Shown: positions 1 through 6,400, counted from the first letter of the stretch. The stretch: DNA of 11,103 nucleotides from Victivallales bacterium (GCA_030634125.1 DAOWBJ010000027.1:1-11103); one strand, 5' to 3'. Program-made: numbers and translations. Notes: a model not told the origin generated them from the letters alone.

Positions 1-1
1 A

Positions 2-649
2 TCTGTACGTATAAATGATGATTGGTATAGCTGGAAATCATGGGTATTTGATAAACAACAGGCACCATACGGGCCGATGCTGTTTGAAATGACCCATTTT
101 ACGGATATTTGCAACTGGTTTATGGCTAGTGAACCCGTCGAAGTTGTCGCTCTGGAAACAGGTATGCTCAACCACGCGATCATGGTTAAATATGCCGGCG
201 GCGAAATCGCGTCCCTGATTTTGTGCGCCAATGGCACATTCGGCTATCCGAAAGAACTTTACGAGGCGATGGGTAACGGCAGCGTGGTTGTTTGTGACCA
301 CATGTGCGAAGTTCGTACCGCTGGAATTAAAAATGTTCCCCCTAAAATAATTTATCCATTCCTGAACGACCGTCATCCTGATATTGGCACACAGGGTGGA
401 ATCGCCGGTTGGCTTGAGAAAAAAGCCGCCGCTTGCCGGGAATCGCTGGACAAAAACGATCAAGCACTTCAGTTTACTGCTGAACCGAACAAAGGTCATG
501 CTCACGCAATCGACAATTTCGTAGATGAGATTCAGGGTGTGGGTGATATGGTTTGCGGAATTGATGATGCCGTCATGGCAACAAGAGTAGCGTTCGCCGC
601 TATCAAATCAGCGCGGAAAGGACGTATAGTCAAGCTGTCTGAAGTTTAG
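2..649 (+). CDS. Gfo/Idh/MocA-family oxidoreductase, 3' part (5' end outside window)
   Basis: The frame is open from the window edge to the TAG at 647-649, giving 215 C-terminal residues; the N-terminal NAD(P)-binding Rossmann domain is upstream of the window. What remains matches the alpha/beta C-terminal domain of Gfo/Idh/MocA dehydrogenases. A segment FEMTHFTDICNWF (about residues 28-40 of the visible part) sits where family members carry the catalytic-site His and a following Asp. The end has the usual arrangement of a FVDEI helix, a G-D-M-V-C-G-I-D-D turn and a closing helix ending in SARKGRIVKL. Family members oxidise or reduce sugars, inositols or related polyols with NAD(P). The substrate cannot be read from this fragment. 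The adjacent aldo/keto reductase remnant suggests a former carbohydrate locus. A strong hairpin follows 5 nt after the stop. Confidence 0.85.
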   Translation, partial: SVRINDDWYSWKSWVFDKQQAPYGPMLFEMTHFTDICNWFMASEPVEVVALETGMLNHAIMVKYAGGEIASLILCANGTFGYPKELYEAMGNGSVVVCDHMCEVRTAGIKNVPPKIIYPFLNDRHPDIGTQGGIAGWLEKKAAACRESLDKNDQALQFTAEPNKGHAHAIDNFVDEIQGVGDMVCGIDDAVMATRVAFAAIKSARKGRIVKLSEV

Positions 650-654
650 TCAAA

Positions 655-693
655 AATAACATCCGGGCGCGCAATGCGCGCCCGGATGTTATT
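655..693. terminator. Strong bidirectional hairpin terminator
   Basis: A perfect 18-bp inverted repeat (655-672 with 676-693) encloses a 3-nt AAT loop, and its core is GGGCGCGC/GCGCGCCC. Downstream on the plus strand is an interrupted T tract (ATTTAGTTTTT). Upstream is an A run that would act as a U tract for transcription from the right. It lies between the end of the oxidoreductase and the end of the oppositely oriented aldo/keto reductase remnant, so it probably once terminated both convergent genes. Confidence 0.8.
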
Positions 694-696
694 GAT

Positions 697-911
697 TTAG
701 TTTTTGAATGGCGGAGCTAATGGTTCGAGATATGGACGGAACGGCACCATTGCCGCAATGTCATTGAGCTCTGCGATAATATTTTTCGCTAATGGTCCTT
801 TTAATGCTGATTCAACATTACTTTCGAGTTCAGCAACGTTTCTTACGCCGGACAATACCGTGCTGACTTGCGGATTAGATAGATAACAGAAACCTGGTTG
901 TTATTTCAACA
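697..911 (-). pseudogene. Aldo/keto reductase, C-terminal remnant with frameshift
   Basis: The reverse complement of 697-880 encodes a clear aldo/keto reductase C-terminus: SNPQVSTVLSGVRN, then an AELESNVESAL helix, and finally MVPFRPYLEPLAPPFKN followed by TAA (complement of 697-699). STVLSGVRN corresponds to the conserved NADP(H)-binding loop of the family. Upstream, the frame carrying this segment hits a TAA within about ten codons. The tetranucleotide AGAT is tandemly duplicated at 877-884. Removing one copy joins the upstream reading RFL to LSNP, giving the usual RFLLSNP..STVLSG motif. This indicates a 4-bp duplication frameshift in an otherwise recognisable gene. Beyond about 915 the sequence becomes AT-rich and no longer resembles the family, so the N-terminal three quarters are missing. 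The plus-strand ORF over the same bases is a shadow. Confidence 0.75.
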
Positions 912-1012
912 TTATAAGGCGTAAAACAATATTTGCAACGATTAAAACTACATTTCTTTGAAAAACATTTAAGGCAAAACATAAAAAACTACTATTTTTT
1001 TTAAATTATGCT

Positions 1013-1043
1013 TTGACTATAGAGTTAAGCAGGTTAATATTAT
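1013..1043 (+). promoter_or_regulatory. Candidate sigma70-type promoter for the HU gene
   Basis: A good -35 box TTGACT (1013-1018) is followed by TAATAT (1035-1040, 16-bp spacer) or TATTAT (1038-1043, 19-bp spacer). It lies in AT-rich DNA and would give a leader of about 60 nt before the start codon at 1107. The -35 match is strong and the choice of -10 box is uncertain. Confidence 0.5.
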
Positions 1044-1106
1044 GGTACTAAGCAATTAAAATTGTTCTATTTATATTTAAAATTAGATAAAATAAGGAAT
1101 GCCAAA

Positions 1107-1403
1107 ATGACAAAGCGTGATCTTGTAGTTAAAATTTCTAAAGAAACTGGGTTGATTCAAAATGATGTTGCTTTTGTAGTTCAAAAAACCTTTGATTATA
1201 TCGCGGCTGAATTGACCGAGGGAAAAACTATTGAATTACGTAAATTTGGTGTTTTTGAAGTAAAAGTTCGCAAGAGCCGCAAGGGGCGCAACCCTAACAA
1301 GCCGCAGGACGAAGTCATTATTCCCGAAAGAGCTGTTGTTAAATTCCGTGCAGGTAAGGAGTTAAAAGAACAGGTTGAAAAACTTGATACGAAAAAATTA
1401 TAA
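1107..1403 (+). CDS. HU/IHF-family nucleoid DNA-binding protein
   Basis: This 98-residue protein has the full HU/IHF fold signature: an N-terminal helical dimerisation half (MTKRDLVVKI...), the turn LRKFGVFEVK at about 44-53, and the DNA-intercalating arm with GRNPNKP at 60-66, whose Pro kinks the minor groove. The C-terminal FRAGKELKEQV helix (80-90) completes it. It bends and compacts DNA as a dimer in the nucleoid. The start at 1107 is chosen because AAGGA lies about 8 nt upstream. An in-frame ATG at 1062 would add 15 residues not seen in the family and has no such site. Length fits HU or IHF subunits (90-100 residues), but the sequence alone does not separate HU from IHF here. A promoter precedes it and a hairpin terminator follows, suggesting a monocistronic unit. 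Confidence 0.93.
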   Translation: MTKRDLVVKISKETGLIQNDVAFVVQKTFDYIAAELTEGKTIELRKFGVFEVKVRKSRKGRNPNKPQDEVIIPERAVVKFRAGKELKEQVEKLDTKKL

Positions 1404-1418
1404 GCATTAATTAATGCT
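1403..1418. repeat. 16-bp perfect palindrome after the HU stop codon
   Basis: AGCATTAATTAATGCT is a perfect palindrome starting on the last base of the HU stop codon. It could be an operator-like site or part of the 3' end of the HU mRNA. It has no loop or T tract of its own, so it is not called a terminator. Confidence 0.4.
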
Positions 1419-1448
1419 GGATTTATTATAAAATAAATTGATACAGAC

Positions 1449-1485
1449 TGCGCCGCGCAAAATTGCCTGGCGCATTTTGTTTTTT
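1449..1485 (+). terminator. Rho-independent terminator or attenuator between HU and hisS
   Basis: The outer stem TGCGCC (1449-1454) pairs with GGCGCA (1469-1474). The inner stem GCAA (1457-1460) pairs with TTGC (1463-1466), with a small internal loop between. The run TTTTGTTTTTT follows directly at 1475-1485. The form is a classical intrinsic terminator. It ends only 22 nt before the hisS start codon, which leaves no room for a standard promoter after it. Confidence 0.75.
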
Positions 1486-1507
1486 AAAATAACAGGATAT
1501 TTATATT

Positions 1508-2773
1508 ATGGCAAAATTTTCTCCACCACCGGGAACAGCAGATATATTCCCCGGTGAAATGCCTTTATGGCATCGGCTCGAAGATACTGCCCGCAGGATT
1601 TTCCCGCTTTATGGTTACGGAGAATTGCGGACTCCGATTTTTGAATATACGGAAGTTTTCAAGCGTGGTATCGGTGATGAAACCGAGGTTGTGCAAAAAG
1701 AAATGTATACTTTTGAAGATCGCGGAGGACGCAGCTTAACACTGCGCCCCGAGGGTACTGCCGGTGTAATGCGCGCCTTGCTTAATACCGATGTCATGAA
1801 CGGCAATGAAAAACGGGTTTTCTACATAGGTCCAATGTTCCGCGGCGAACGTCCGGCTGCCGGAAGACGGCGCCAGTTCCATCAGATCGGCGTTGAAAAC
1901 GCCGGTCGCGTCGCCCCCGAGCTCGATGCCGAGAATATGGCGATGATGATGCAGTATCTTGATGATCTTGAGATAAGCGGCACGAAACTTATGATAAATA
2001 CACGCGGCGCGCAGACAGACCGCAAACCTGCTGAAGAAACCTTAAGCAAATACTTTCAACAGCATATCGGCGATATGTGTGATGACTGCAAAACACGCGT
2101 CGCCCGTAATGTCTGGCGGATACTTGACTGTAAACAAGCCCGCTGCAAGGAAATAGTCAAAAACGCGCCGGATTATGTCAGCGCGTACAGCTCTGAATCC
2201 AGAGCCTATTTTGATACCGTTTGTGAGTTGTTGACCTCATTTAATGTTGATTTTGAGATCGATAAACAATTGGTGCGCGGCTTGGATTATTACGCGCATA
2301 CGGTTTTTGAAGTAATCTACCCGGGTATCGGCGCGCAAAATGCGATCGCCGGCGGCGGACGTTATGAATTGTATCTGCCGGAAAATAAAAAACCGATAGT
2401 CGGAGTTGGTTTCGCGGCTGGCCTGGAACGTCTTTTGATGGTTCAGGAGGCTCTGAGTGTAGCGGCTCCCGGTATCGGCAAAGGACCGGTGTTTCTGGTC
2501 AGCATGGGTGCTTCGGCACGGGCTTTTAATATGAAGCTGGCGCAGGATTTGCGTAGTGCGAATATCCCTGTCGTGGTCGAAGTCGAAGACAAAAGCATGA
2601 AAGCTCAAATGCGCGCGGCAAACCGTGTTAACGCCGGGTTCGCGATAATCTGCGGGGATGACGAACTGGAATCAGGCAAAGTTGTTTGTAAAGATATGCA
2701 GGAAGGCTCTCAAGAAGAAATAGGTCAGGCTGAATTGAAGAATTTTCTACAAAATATATATAAAGAGGTGTAA
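1508..2773 (+). CDS. hisS: Histidyl-tRNA synthetase
   Basis: This class II aminoacyl-tRNA synthetase charges tRNA-His in the cytoplasm. Its 421 residues match the usual bacterial length. In order it shows the PPPGTADIFP start, TLRPEGT (78-84), the motif 2 region (106-130) with FRGERP and QFHQIGVE, and the histidine-specific signature LVRGLDYYAHTVFEV (255-269). Motif 3 runs from AGGGRYE (281) to GVGFAAGLERL (299-309), and an alpha/beta anticodon-binding domain spans about 325-421. The insertion domain carries CDDC (191-194) and two further Cys at 208 and 213, a possible metal site. The segment after GGGRYE departs from the usual RYDGL and is short, a modest oddity. The ATG at 1508 has AGGA 10 nt upstream. 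It is the first gene of hisS-adk-map-infA; the adk ribosome binding site overlaps its end. Confidence 0.97.
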   Translation: MAKFSPPPGTADIFPGEMPLWHRLEDTARRIFPLYGYGELRTPIFEYTEVFKRGIGDETEVVQKEMYTFEDRGGRSLTLRPEGTAGVMRALLNTDVMNGNEKRVFYIGPMFRGERPAAGRRRQFHQIGVENAGRVAPELDAENMAMMMQYLDDLEISGTKLMINTRGAQTDRKPAEETLSKYFQQHIGDMCDDCKTRVARNVWRILDCKQARCKEIVKNAPDYVSAYSSESRAYFDTVCELLTSFNVDFEIDKQLVRGLDYYAHTVFEVIYPGIGAQNAIAGGGRYELYLPENKKPIVGVGFAAGLERLLMVQEALSVAAPGIGKGPVFLVSMGASARAFNMKLAQDLRSANIPVVVEVEDKSMKAQMRAANRVNAGFAIICGDDELESGKVVCKDMQEGSQEEIGQAELKNFLQNIYKEV

Positions 2774-2774
2774 T

Positions 2775-3425
2775 ATGATTTCCAAAAAGAATTTAATTTT
2801 TTTAGGAGCTCCGGGAGCGGGTAAAGGAACAGGGGCAAACGGACTTCTTGAACGTGAACCGCTGGTACATATTTCGACAGGAGATATTCTACGTGCTGAA
2901 GTAAAAAACGGCACGGAATTGGGAAAAAACGCTGCGCTATTAATGGAAAAAGGCGAACTGGTTCCCGATGAAATTGTCGCGGGAATGGTAAAATCACGTT
3001 TGGGGCGGCACGATTGCGACAATGGTTTTATTCTAGACGGATTTCCACGGACTATCAAGCAAGCTGAATTGCTCGAAGAGGTCTTAAAGGAAATCAACAA
3101 AGAAATAGATGCTGTAATATATTTTGACATCGAAGACGATATCTTATTAAAGCGTCTTACAGCTAGAATTTCCTGCAAAAAATGCGGTAGAATTTATAAT
3201 AAGTTGTTTTTACCTCCCAAAAAGGAAAATACTTGTGACGATTGCAATGAGGATCTTTTCCAGCGTCCGGATGATTCTCTGGAAACTGCCAAAGACCGCC
3301 TGGAAGTTTTTTACGAAAGCACCCAGCCTCTAATAAATTATTATCGTTCAAAAAATATTTTGACAAGCATTACTGAAGTTGAACGTGATGACATGGTTGC
3401 CGCTTTATTTAAGAAATTAGGATAA
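2775..3425 (+). CDS. adk: Adenylate kinase with zinc-type lid
   Basis: This enzyme catalyses ATP + AMP = 2 ADP in the cytoplasm. Its 216 residues are the length of long-form bacterial Adk. The P-loop GAPGAGKGT lies at 11-19, the AMP-binding STGDILR at 34-40 and DGFPRT at 88-93. The lid (about 128-166) carries four cysteines, C134-x2-C137 and C154-x2-C157, which in the family bind a structural zinc. After the P-loop the usual Gln (KGTQA) is Gly (KGTGA), a small departure in a normally conserved spot. The start codon is 1 nt after the hisS stop. Its ribosome binding site (AAAGAGGTG) is inside the last hisS codons, so the two genes are very likely translationally coupled. map follows 3 nt after the stop. 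Confidence 0.97.
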   Translation: MISKKNLIFLGAPGAGKGTGANGLLEREPLVHISTGDILRAEVKNGTELGKNAALLMEKGELVPDEIVAGMVKSRLGRHDCDNGFILDGFPRTIKQAELLEEVLKEINKEIDAVIYFDIEDDILLKRLTARISCKKCGRIYNKLFLPPKKENTCDDCNEDLFQRPDDSLETAKDRLEVFYESTQPLINYYRSKNILTSITEVERDDMVAALFKKLG

Positions 3426-3428
3426 GAA

Positions 3429-4205
3429 ATGTTTATGAAACGCAACTATGTCATTCATACCGGGGAAGAAATTCCTAAAATACGTTATGCGGCACAGTTA
3501 ACCGCCGGGGTCAGAGATCAGATCAAGGAATTAGCCCGACCCGGCATGTCAACTTATGAACTCGACCAGATAGCGGGAACATTAATTGGCGATACGGGCG
3601 GAACAAGTGCGTTTCTGGGATACAACGGTTTTCCCGGTAATGTATGTATTTCGGTGAATGACGAGGTTGTACATGGAATTGGACGACCTGATAGAATTTT
3701 ATGTGAAACAGATATTGTCAGTATTGATGTCGGAATAAATTATGACGGCGGAATCGGCGATACTGCTGTAACTTTTACGTTTTGCGATGATATTCAGGAA
3801 GATGTCAAACGCTTGCTTGAGCATACTGAAAAATCGCTGTATGCAGGTATTGCCAAAGCAAAAACCGGAAATCGTGTCCGGGACATCAGCAAGGCTGTTG
3901 AAAAGGCAGCCAAAGCGGCACGTTTGGGCGTGGTGCGCGAATATGTCGGACATGGATGCGGCACGAAACTGCATGAACCGCCTGAGGTTCCAAATTTCGT
4001 ATGCAGTCAAAGAGGTCCTAAGCTTCGACCCGGAATGATCTTAGCGATCGAACCGATGTTGAATTTAGGAACATATAAAGTATTTACAGAAGCCGACCGG
4101 TGGACGGTCAGGACTGTGGATGGAACATTATCGGCTCATTTTGAGCATATGGTACTAATAACCGAAAACGAACCGGAGATTTTAACGTGGCCAAAGACGA
4201 TGTAA
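3429..4205 (+). CDS. map: Methionine aminopeptidase, type I
   Basis: This cytoplasmic metalloprotease removes the initiator methionine from new proteins. Its 258 residues fit type Ia enzymes without the N-terminal zinc-finger extension. The two-metal site is complete: D100 (VSIDVG), D111 (GDTAVTF), H175 (GHGCG), E208 (AIEPM) and E239 (HFEHMV), with the substrate-binding His at about 82 in VVHGI. The start at 3429 is preferred because AGGA (3419-3422) is 6 nt away. A second in-frame ATG at 3435 is possible but would have a 12-nt spacer. It lies 3 nt after adk, and its last 19 bases overlap the start of infA. The adk-map-infA order is the one usually found at the end of the spc ribosomal protein operon, but here hisS takes the upstream place. 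Confidence 0.96.
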   Translation: MFMKRNYVIHTGEEIPKIRYAAQLTAGVRDQIKELARPGMSTYELDQIAGTLIGDTGGTSAFLGYNGFPGNVCISVNDEVVHGIGRPDRILCETDIVSIDVGINYDGGIGDTAVTFTFCDDIQEDVKRLLEHTEKSLYAGIAKAKTGNRVRDISKAVEKAAKAARLGVVREYVGHGCGTKLHEPPEVPNFVCSQRGPKLRPGMILAIEPMLNLGTYKVFTEADRWTVRTVDGTLSAHFEHMVLITENEPEILTWPKTM

Positions 4206-4405
4206 TTAAAGTGGAAGGCATAGTAAAAGAATTACTGCCGAACACAAGATTTAAAGTGGAACTCGAGAACGGACATACCGTGATCGCTCATATCAGCGGA
4301 AAAATGCGCCTGAATTTCATTCGCATTCTCCCCGGCGATACAGTGCAGATGGAAATGTCACCATACGACCTCACAAAAGGCAGAATCGTATTCCGTAAGA
4401 AATAG
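4187..4405 (+). CDS. infA: Translation initiation factor IF-1
   Basis: This 72-residue S1/OB-fold protein matches the canonical size and sequence of IF-1: MAKDDVIKVEGIV, then NGHTVIAHISGKMR, and a GRIVFRKK end. It binds the ribosomal A site of the 30S subunit during initiation together with IF-2 and IF-3. The start is GTG at 4187, inside map, giving a 19-nt overlap. GGAG at 4175-4178 stands 8 nt upstream. The overlap and rarer start suggest translation coupled to map. It is the last gene of the operon; rpmJ or other ribosomal genes, which often follow infA, are absent. The structured repeat begins directly at its stop codon. Confidence 0.95.
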   Translation: MAKDDVIKVEGIVKELLPNTRFKVELENGHTVIAHISGKMRLNFIRILPGDTVQMEMSPYDLTKGRIVFRKK

Positions 4406-4577
4406 AGCCGGATGTAACGGCTCCGTGGTTAAGCGGCGGAAAACGCTTATCGTCCATCTCCAATGGGCGAAATTTAAGCGACGAAGGAACGCAATAGACC
4501 CATGCCACTCTCAAAAAGCGAGGCTTTATTTAATAAGCAAAGCGAATTAAAAAAAGATGCGAGCGTTCGAGTTGTCA
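4405..4577 (+). repeat. Structured repeat, copy A (sense strand +)
   Basis: This is the first of three copies of a hairpin-rich repeat. Hairpins in order: GAGCCG/CGGCTC (4405-4410 with 4418-4423); TAAGCG/CGCTTA (4430-4435 with 4444-4449, loop GCGGAAAA); TCGTCCAT/ATGGGCGA (4450-4457 with 4463-4470, loop CTCCA, one G-U pair); and an 11-bp stem 4524-4534 with 4546-4556 (one mismatch) around an 11-nt loop containing GCAAAGC. It ends in the common box GCGAGCGTTCGAGTTGTCA. It is the most diverged copy: the fourth hairpin region (about 4477-4491) is nearly unpaired, and the 5' box shared by B and C is missing because infA occupies that place. Confidence 0.75.
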
Positions 4578-4680
4578 GTAACTTAGCCTTTCCCGCGGAG
4601 CGTGCCCCCTATCTATCGTATTTTCAAGTATTTCTCGCAGCTTCATTGATTTTGTATACTTTCCAAGCTAGTTTAATAAG
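4578..4680. other. Spacer between inverted repeat copies A and B
   Basis: About 100 bp lie between the two inverted copies. No convincing reading frame is present. A weak promoter-like TATACT (4655-4660) with TTTCTC 18 bp upstream is the only candidate signal; it could serve the gene at 4908, with copy B in the leader. Confidence in that is low. Confidence 0.3.
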
Positions 4681-4686
4681 GATTTG

Positions 4687-4891
4687 TGACAGCTCGAAAG
4701 CTCGCATCTTTTAAAAAATTGCTTTGCTCTTTTTTAAAAGCCTCGCTTTTCGAGAGAGGATTTGGTCTAATGCGCCCGACCACTAGACTGCGCTAAGTGG
4801 TCAGGCTTAAATTTCGCCCATTGGAGATGGGCGCCCAGCGTTCCGCCGCTGGACCGCGTCCGGGAACGTCCCGGTGCGATTGTATTTTTTT
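4687..4891 (-). repeat. Structured repeat, copy B (sense strand -)
   Basis: This is the inverted copy of the same repeat. On the element strand it begins AAATACAATCGCACCGG, as in copy C, and ends in CTGTCA. Its hairpins, in plus coordinates, are: CCGGGA/TCCCGG (4860-4865 with 4869-4874); CCAGCG/CGCTGG (4835-4840 with 4847-4852); CGCCCAT/ATGGGCG (4815-4821 with 4827-4833); an 11-bp stem (4774-4784 with 4796-4806) with one wobble; and a perfect 11-bp stem (4708-4718 with 4730-4740) around the conserved 11-nt loop. Compared with copy C, the differences concentrate in stems and keep pairing. It lies directly upstream of the ribosome binding site of the gene at 4908. Confidence 0.85.
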
Positions 4892-4907
4892 AAAAGGACA
4901 AAACAAC

Positions 4908-5720
4908 ATGCAGAAGAAAATTCAAATCGGCGAAATAGTCGAACGTTCTAAAAAGCTGGAAGCTATGTTGAAAAAGCTGGAAGCGGAAGGGCGCGGGATG
5001 CATGAATTGATCTCCAGCGTTCAGGAAAAACTTGAACCGGAATTGAATAAAAAACTGCGCTTCATAGCAACTATCCGCAATCAGGCGATTCACGAACCGG
5101 AATTCGATCTCGAGAGTGATTTTGAAGCTTTTTGCATCGCATGCGAAGAGGCGGGGCAGGCATTGGAAAAAATAATCAAACCTGCTCCTGGAAAAAGAGC
5201 CGTCAGGAAGAAAAAAGAGAAAATAACCCCGGTAACAGCAGGATTTAATTATTTATTTTTGCTGCCCTTTATTCCCGGGCTAAATATTATTTATTTCATT
5301 TTTATTTGGTTTTTAAGTCTTTTGTCCAGCTCAAAATATATAACTGTACTCATACTTTACCTGCTTTCTTTTGCCGCGGTCATAGAGGGAATAATTAAAA
5401 ATAACGAAGAGCACATAATTATCGGCGCTGGTATTTTTGTGGTGCTTTATATGTACAATATTTTCATCCCGTCACGCCATTTCCCCAAGCTTCGTTATGT
5501 ACCACTGTTGAACATCATTATCGTTATCGCTAATACAAAAACTGAAATCTACTGGAGATTATTCTTCATCGCGAATATTTTTATTATATTATCTATAGCT
5601 TCAGGTTTCCTGGTTTTTGTCAGGGAGCAGTATATTGCCGGTGCTGTTTTATTTGGCATAGCGTATCTGGGTGGAATTGGATTCTTTATTTACGCGGGAA
5701 AACGACTTCCACAAAAATAA
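4908..5720 (+). CDS. HEPN-like domain fused to a multi-pass membrane domain, function unknown
   Basis: This protein has 270 residues. Residues 1-90 are helical and charged, with the segment LRFIATIRNQAIHEPEFD at about 50-67. R57-N58-x3-H62 fits the R-x4-6-H catalytic motif of HEPN domains, many of which are RNases in toxin-antitoxin or defence systems, and it also resembles DUF4145-like proteins. A basic linker (about 92-106, many Lys/Arg) leads into a very hydrophobic half with five or six likely transmembrane segments, roughly at 113-140, 144-163, 169-187, 197-209, 217-237 and 241-263. The basic linker suggests a cytoplasmic N-terminal domain. The start at 4908 follows AAGGA by 9 nt. A frame extension up to 4797 runs through repeat copy B and is not credible. 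It converges on radC with 5 nt between stops. I recognise no named family; RNase activity is inference only. Confidence 0.75.
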   Translation: MQKKIQIGEIVERSKKLEAMLKKLEAEGRGMHELISSVQEKLEPELNKKLRFIATIRNQAIHEPEFDLESDFEAFCIACEEAGQALEKIIKPAPGKRAVRKKKEKITPVTAGFNYLFLLPFIPGLNIIYFIFIWFLSLLSSSKYITVLILYLLSFAAVIEGIIKNNEEHIIIGAGIFVVLYMYNIFIPSRHFPKLRYVPLLNIIIVIANTKTEIYWRLFFIANIFIILSIASGFLVFVREQYIAGAVLFGIAYLGGIGFFIYAGKRLPQK

Positions 5721-5725
5721 TCTTA

Positions 5726-6400
5726 TTATAAAATTTTGAGTTCAGCAAAGCTGCTGTAACCTGCTTTTGATACGATTATATGATCCAGCAATTTTATTTC
5801 CACAGTCTCAACAACTTTTTTGATGCCGGCAGTTAAACGGCGGTCGGCGGGCGATGGTTCACATAAACCGCTCGGGTGATTGTGTACCAGAATGATTGCC
5901 GCGGCGTGAATATCCAGACAACGCCGCAAAATATTGCGCGGATAAACCGCCGCGCGGTTGATAGTTCCTTCCTGGCAGTCATAATCAATTACATGGTTTT
6001 TGGTATTCAGATAAAGCACCATGAAAAATTCGTTCTGCTCACCGCCAACTTTCATTCGCGCGTAATCTATTACGCTTTTAGGGGAATGGACAAAATCGGT
6101 TCCGAAAGCTTTCGATTCCAAATAACCGTTACACAACTCACGCAGAAAAACAAATAAAACCGATGTGTTTTCACCAATGCCCTTAACTTGCTGCAATTCC
6201 CTGGGGGACGCGTCAAAGACCGCGTGCAGTTCCTTGAATTGAAGTAATAAAGCTTTGGCTATCGGTTTGACGTCGCGGCGCGGAATGACAAAAGTCAGCA
6301 GCATTTCCAATGCTTCATAGTCATGCAAAGCTGTCAAACCGCCGCTCAGGAATTTTTTCCTTAAACGTGCGCGATGTCCTTGCAGCATATCGTTTTTCAT
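5726..6400 (-). CDS. radC: RadC-family JAMM/MPN protein
   Basis: This protein has 224 residues, typical of RadC. The N-terminal part contains a helix-hairpin-helix-like segment (VKGIGENTS, about 72-80). The C-terminal MPN domain has a complete JAMM metal site: E124, H173 and H175 in HNHPSG, and D186 in EPSPADRRLT. The family was named for DNA repair in E. coli, but that role has been questioned and its biochemical activity is unsettled; a peptidase-like or DNA-related function is inferred from the fold. The ATG (complement of 6398-6400) overlaps the upstream methyltransferase stop as TGATG, with GAGGGA a few bases before it, so the two genes share a transcript and are translationally coupled. 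Confidence 0.93.
   Translation of the reverse strand: MKNDMLQGHRARLRKKFLSGGLTALHDYEALEMLLTFVIPRRDVKPIAKALLLQFKELHAVFDASPRELQQVKGIGENTSVLFVFLRELCNGYLESKAFGTDFVHSPKSVIDYARMKVGGEQNEFFMVLYLNTKNHVIDYDCQEGTINRAAVYPRNILRRCLDIHAAAIILVHNHPSGLCEPSPADRRLTAGIKKVVETVEIKLLDHIIVSKAGYSSFAELKIL

Noticed and set aside
704..886. 60-residue plus-strand ORF
   Set aside because: It is the shadow of the minus-strand aldo/keto reductase remnant and has no ribosome binding site.
1062..1106. Longer start for the HU gene
   Set aside because: The added residues are not part of the HU fold, and AAGGA favours 1107.
1404..1507. T-box riboswitch for hisS
   Set aside because: The leader is only about 100 nt and lacks the T-box sequence and specifier stem; only a simple hairpin is present.
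2747..3178. 143-residue minus-strand ORF
   Set aside because: It is antisense to adk and hisS, with low complexity typical of a shadow frame.
4502..4714. 70-residue plus-strand ORF
   Set aside because: It runs through the hairpins of repeat copies A and B. The repeat structure explains the sequence and no protein family is visible.
4405..4891. Integron attC site or CRISPR array
   Set aside because: No GTTRRRY/RYYYAAC core boxes or integrase are seen, and there are no regularly spaced direct repeats. The units are inverted and multi-hairpin.
4797..4907. N-terminal extension of the membrane protein gene
   Set aside because: It lies inside repeat copy B and lacks a ribosome binding site; the ATG at 4908 has a good one.
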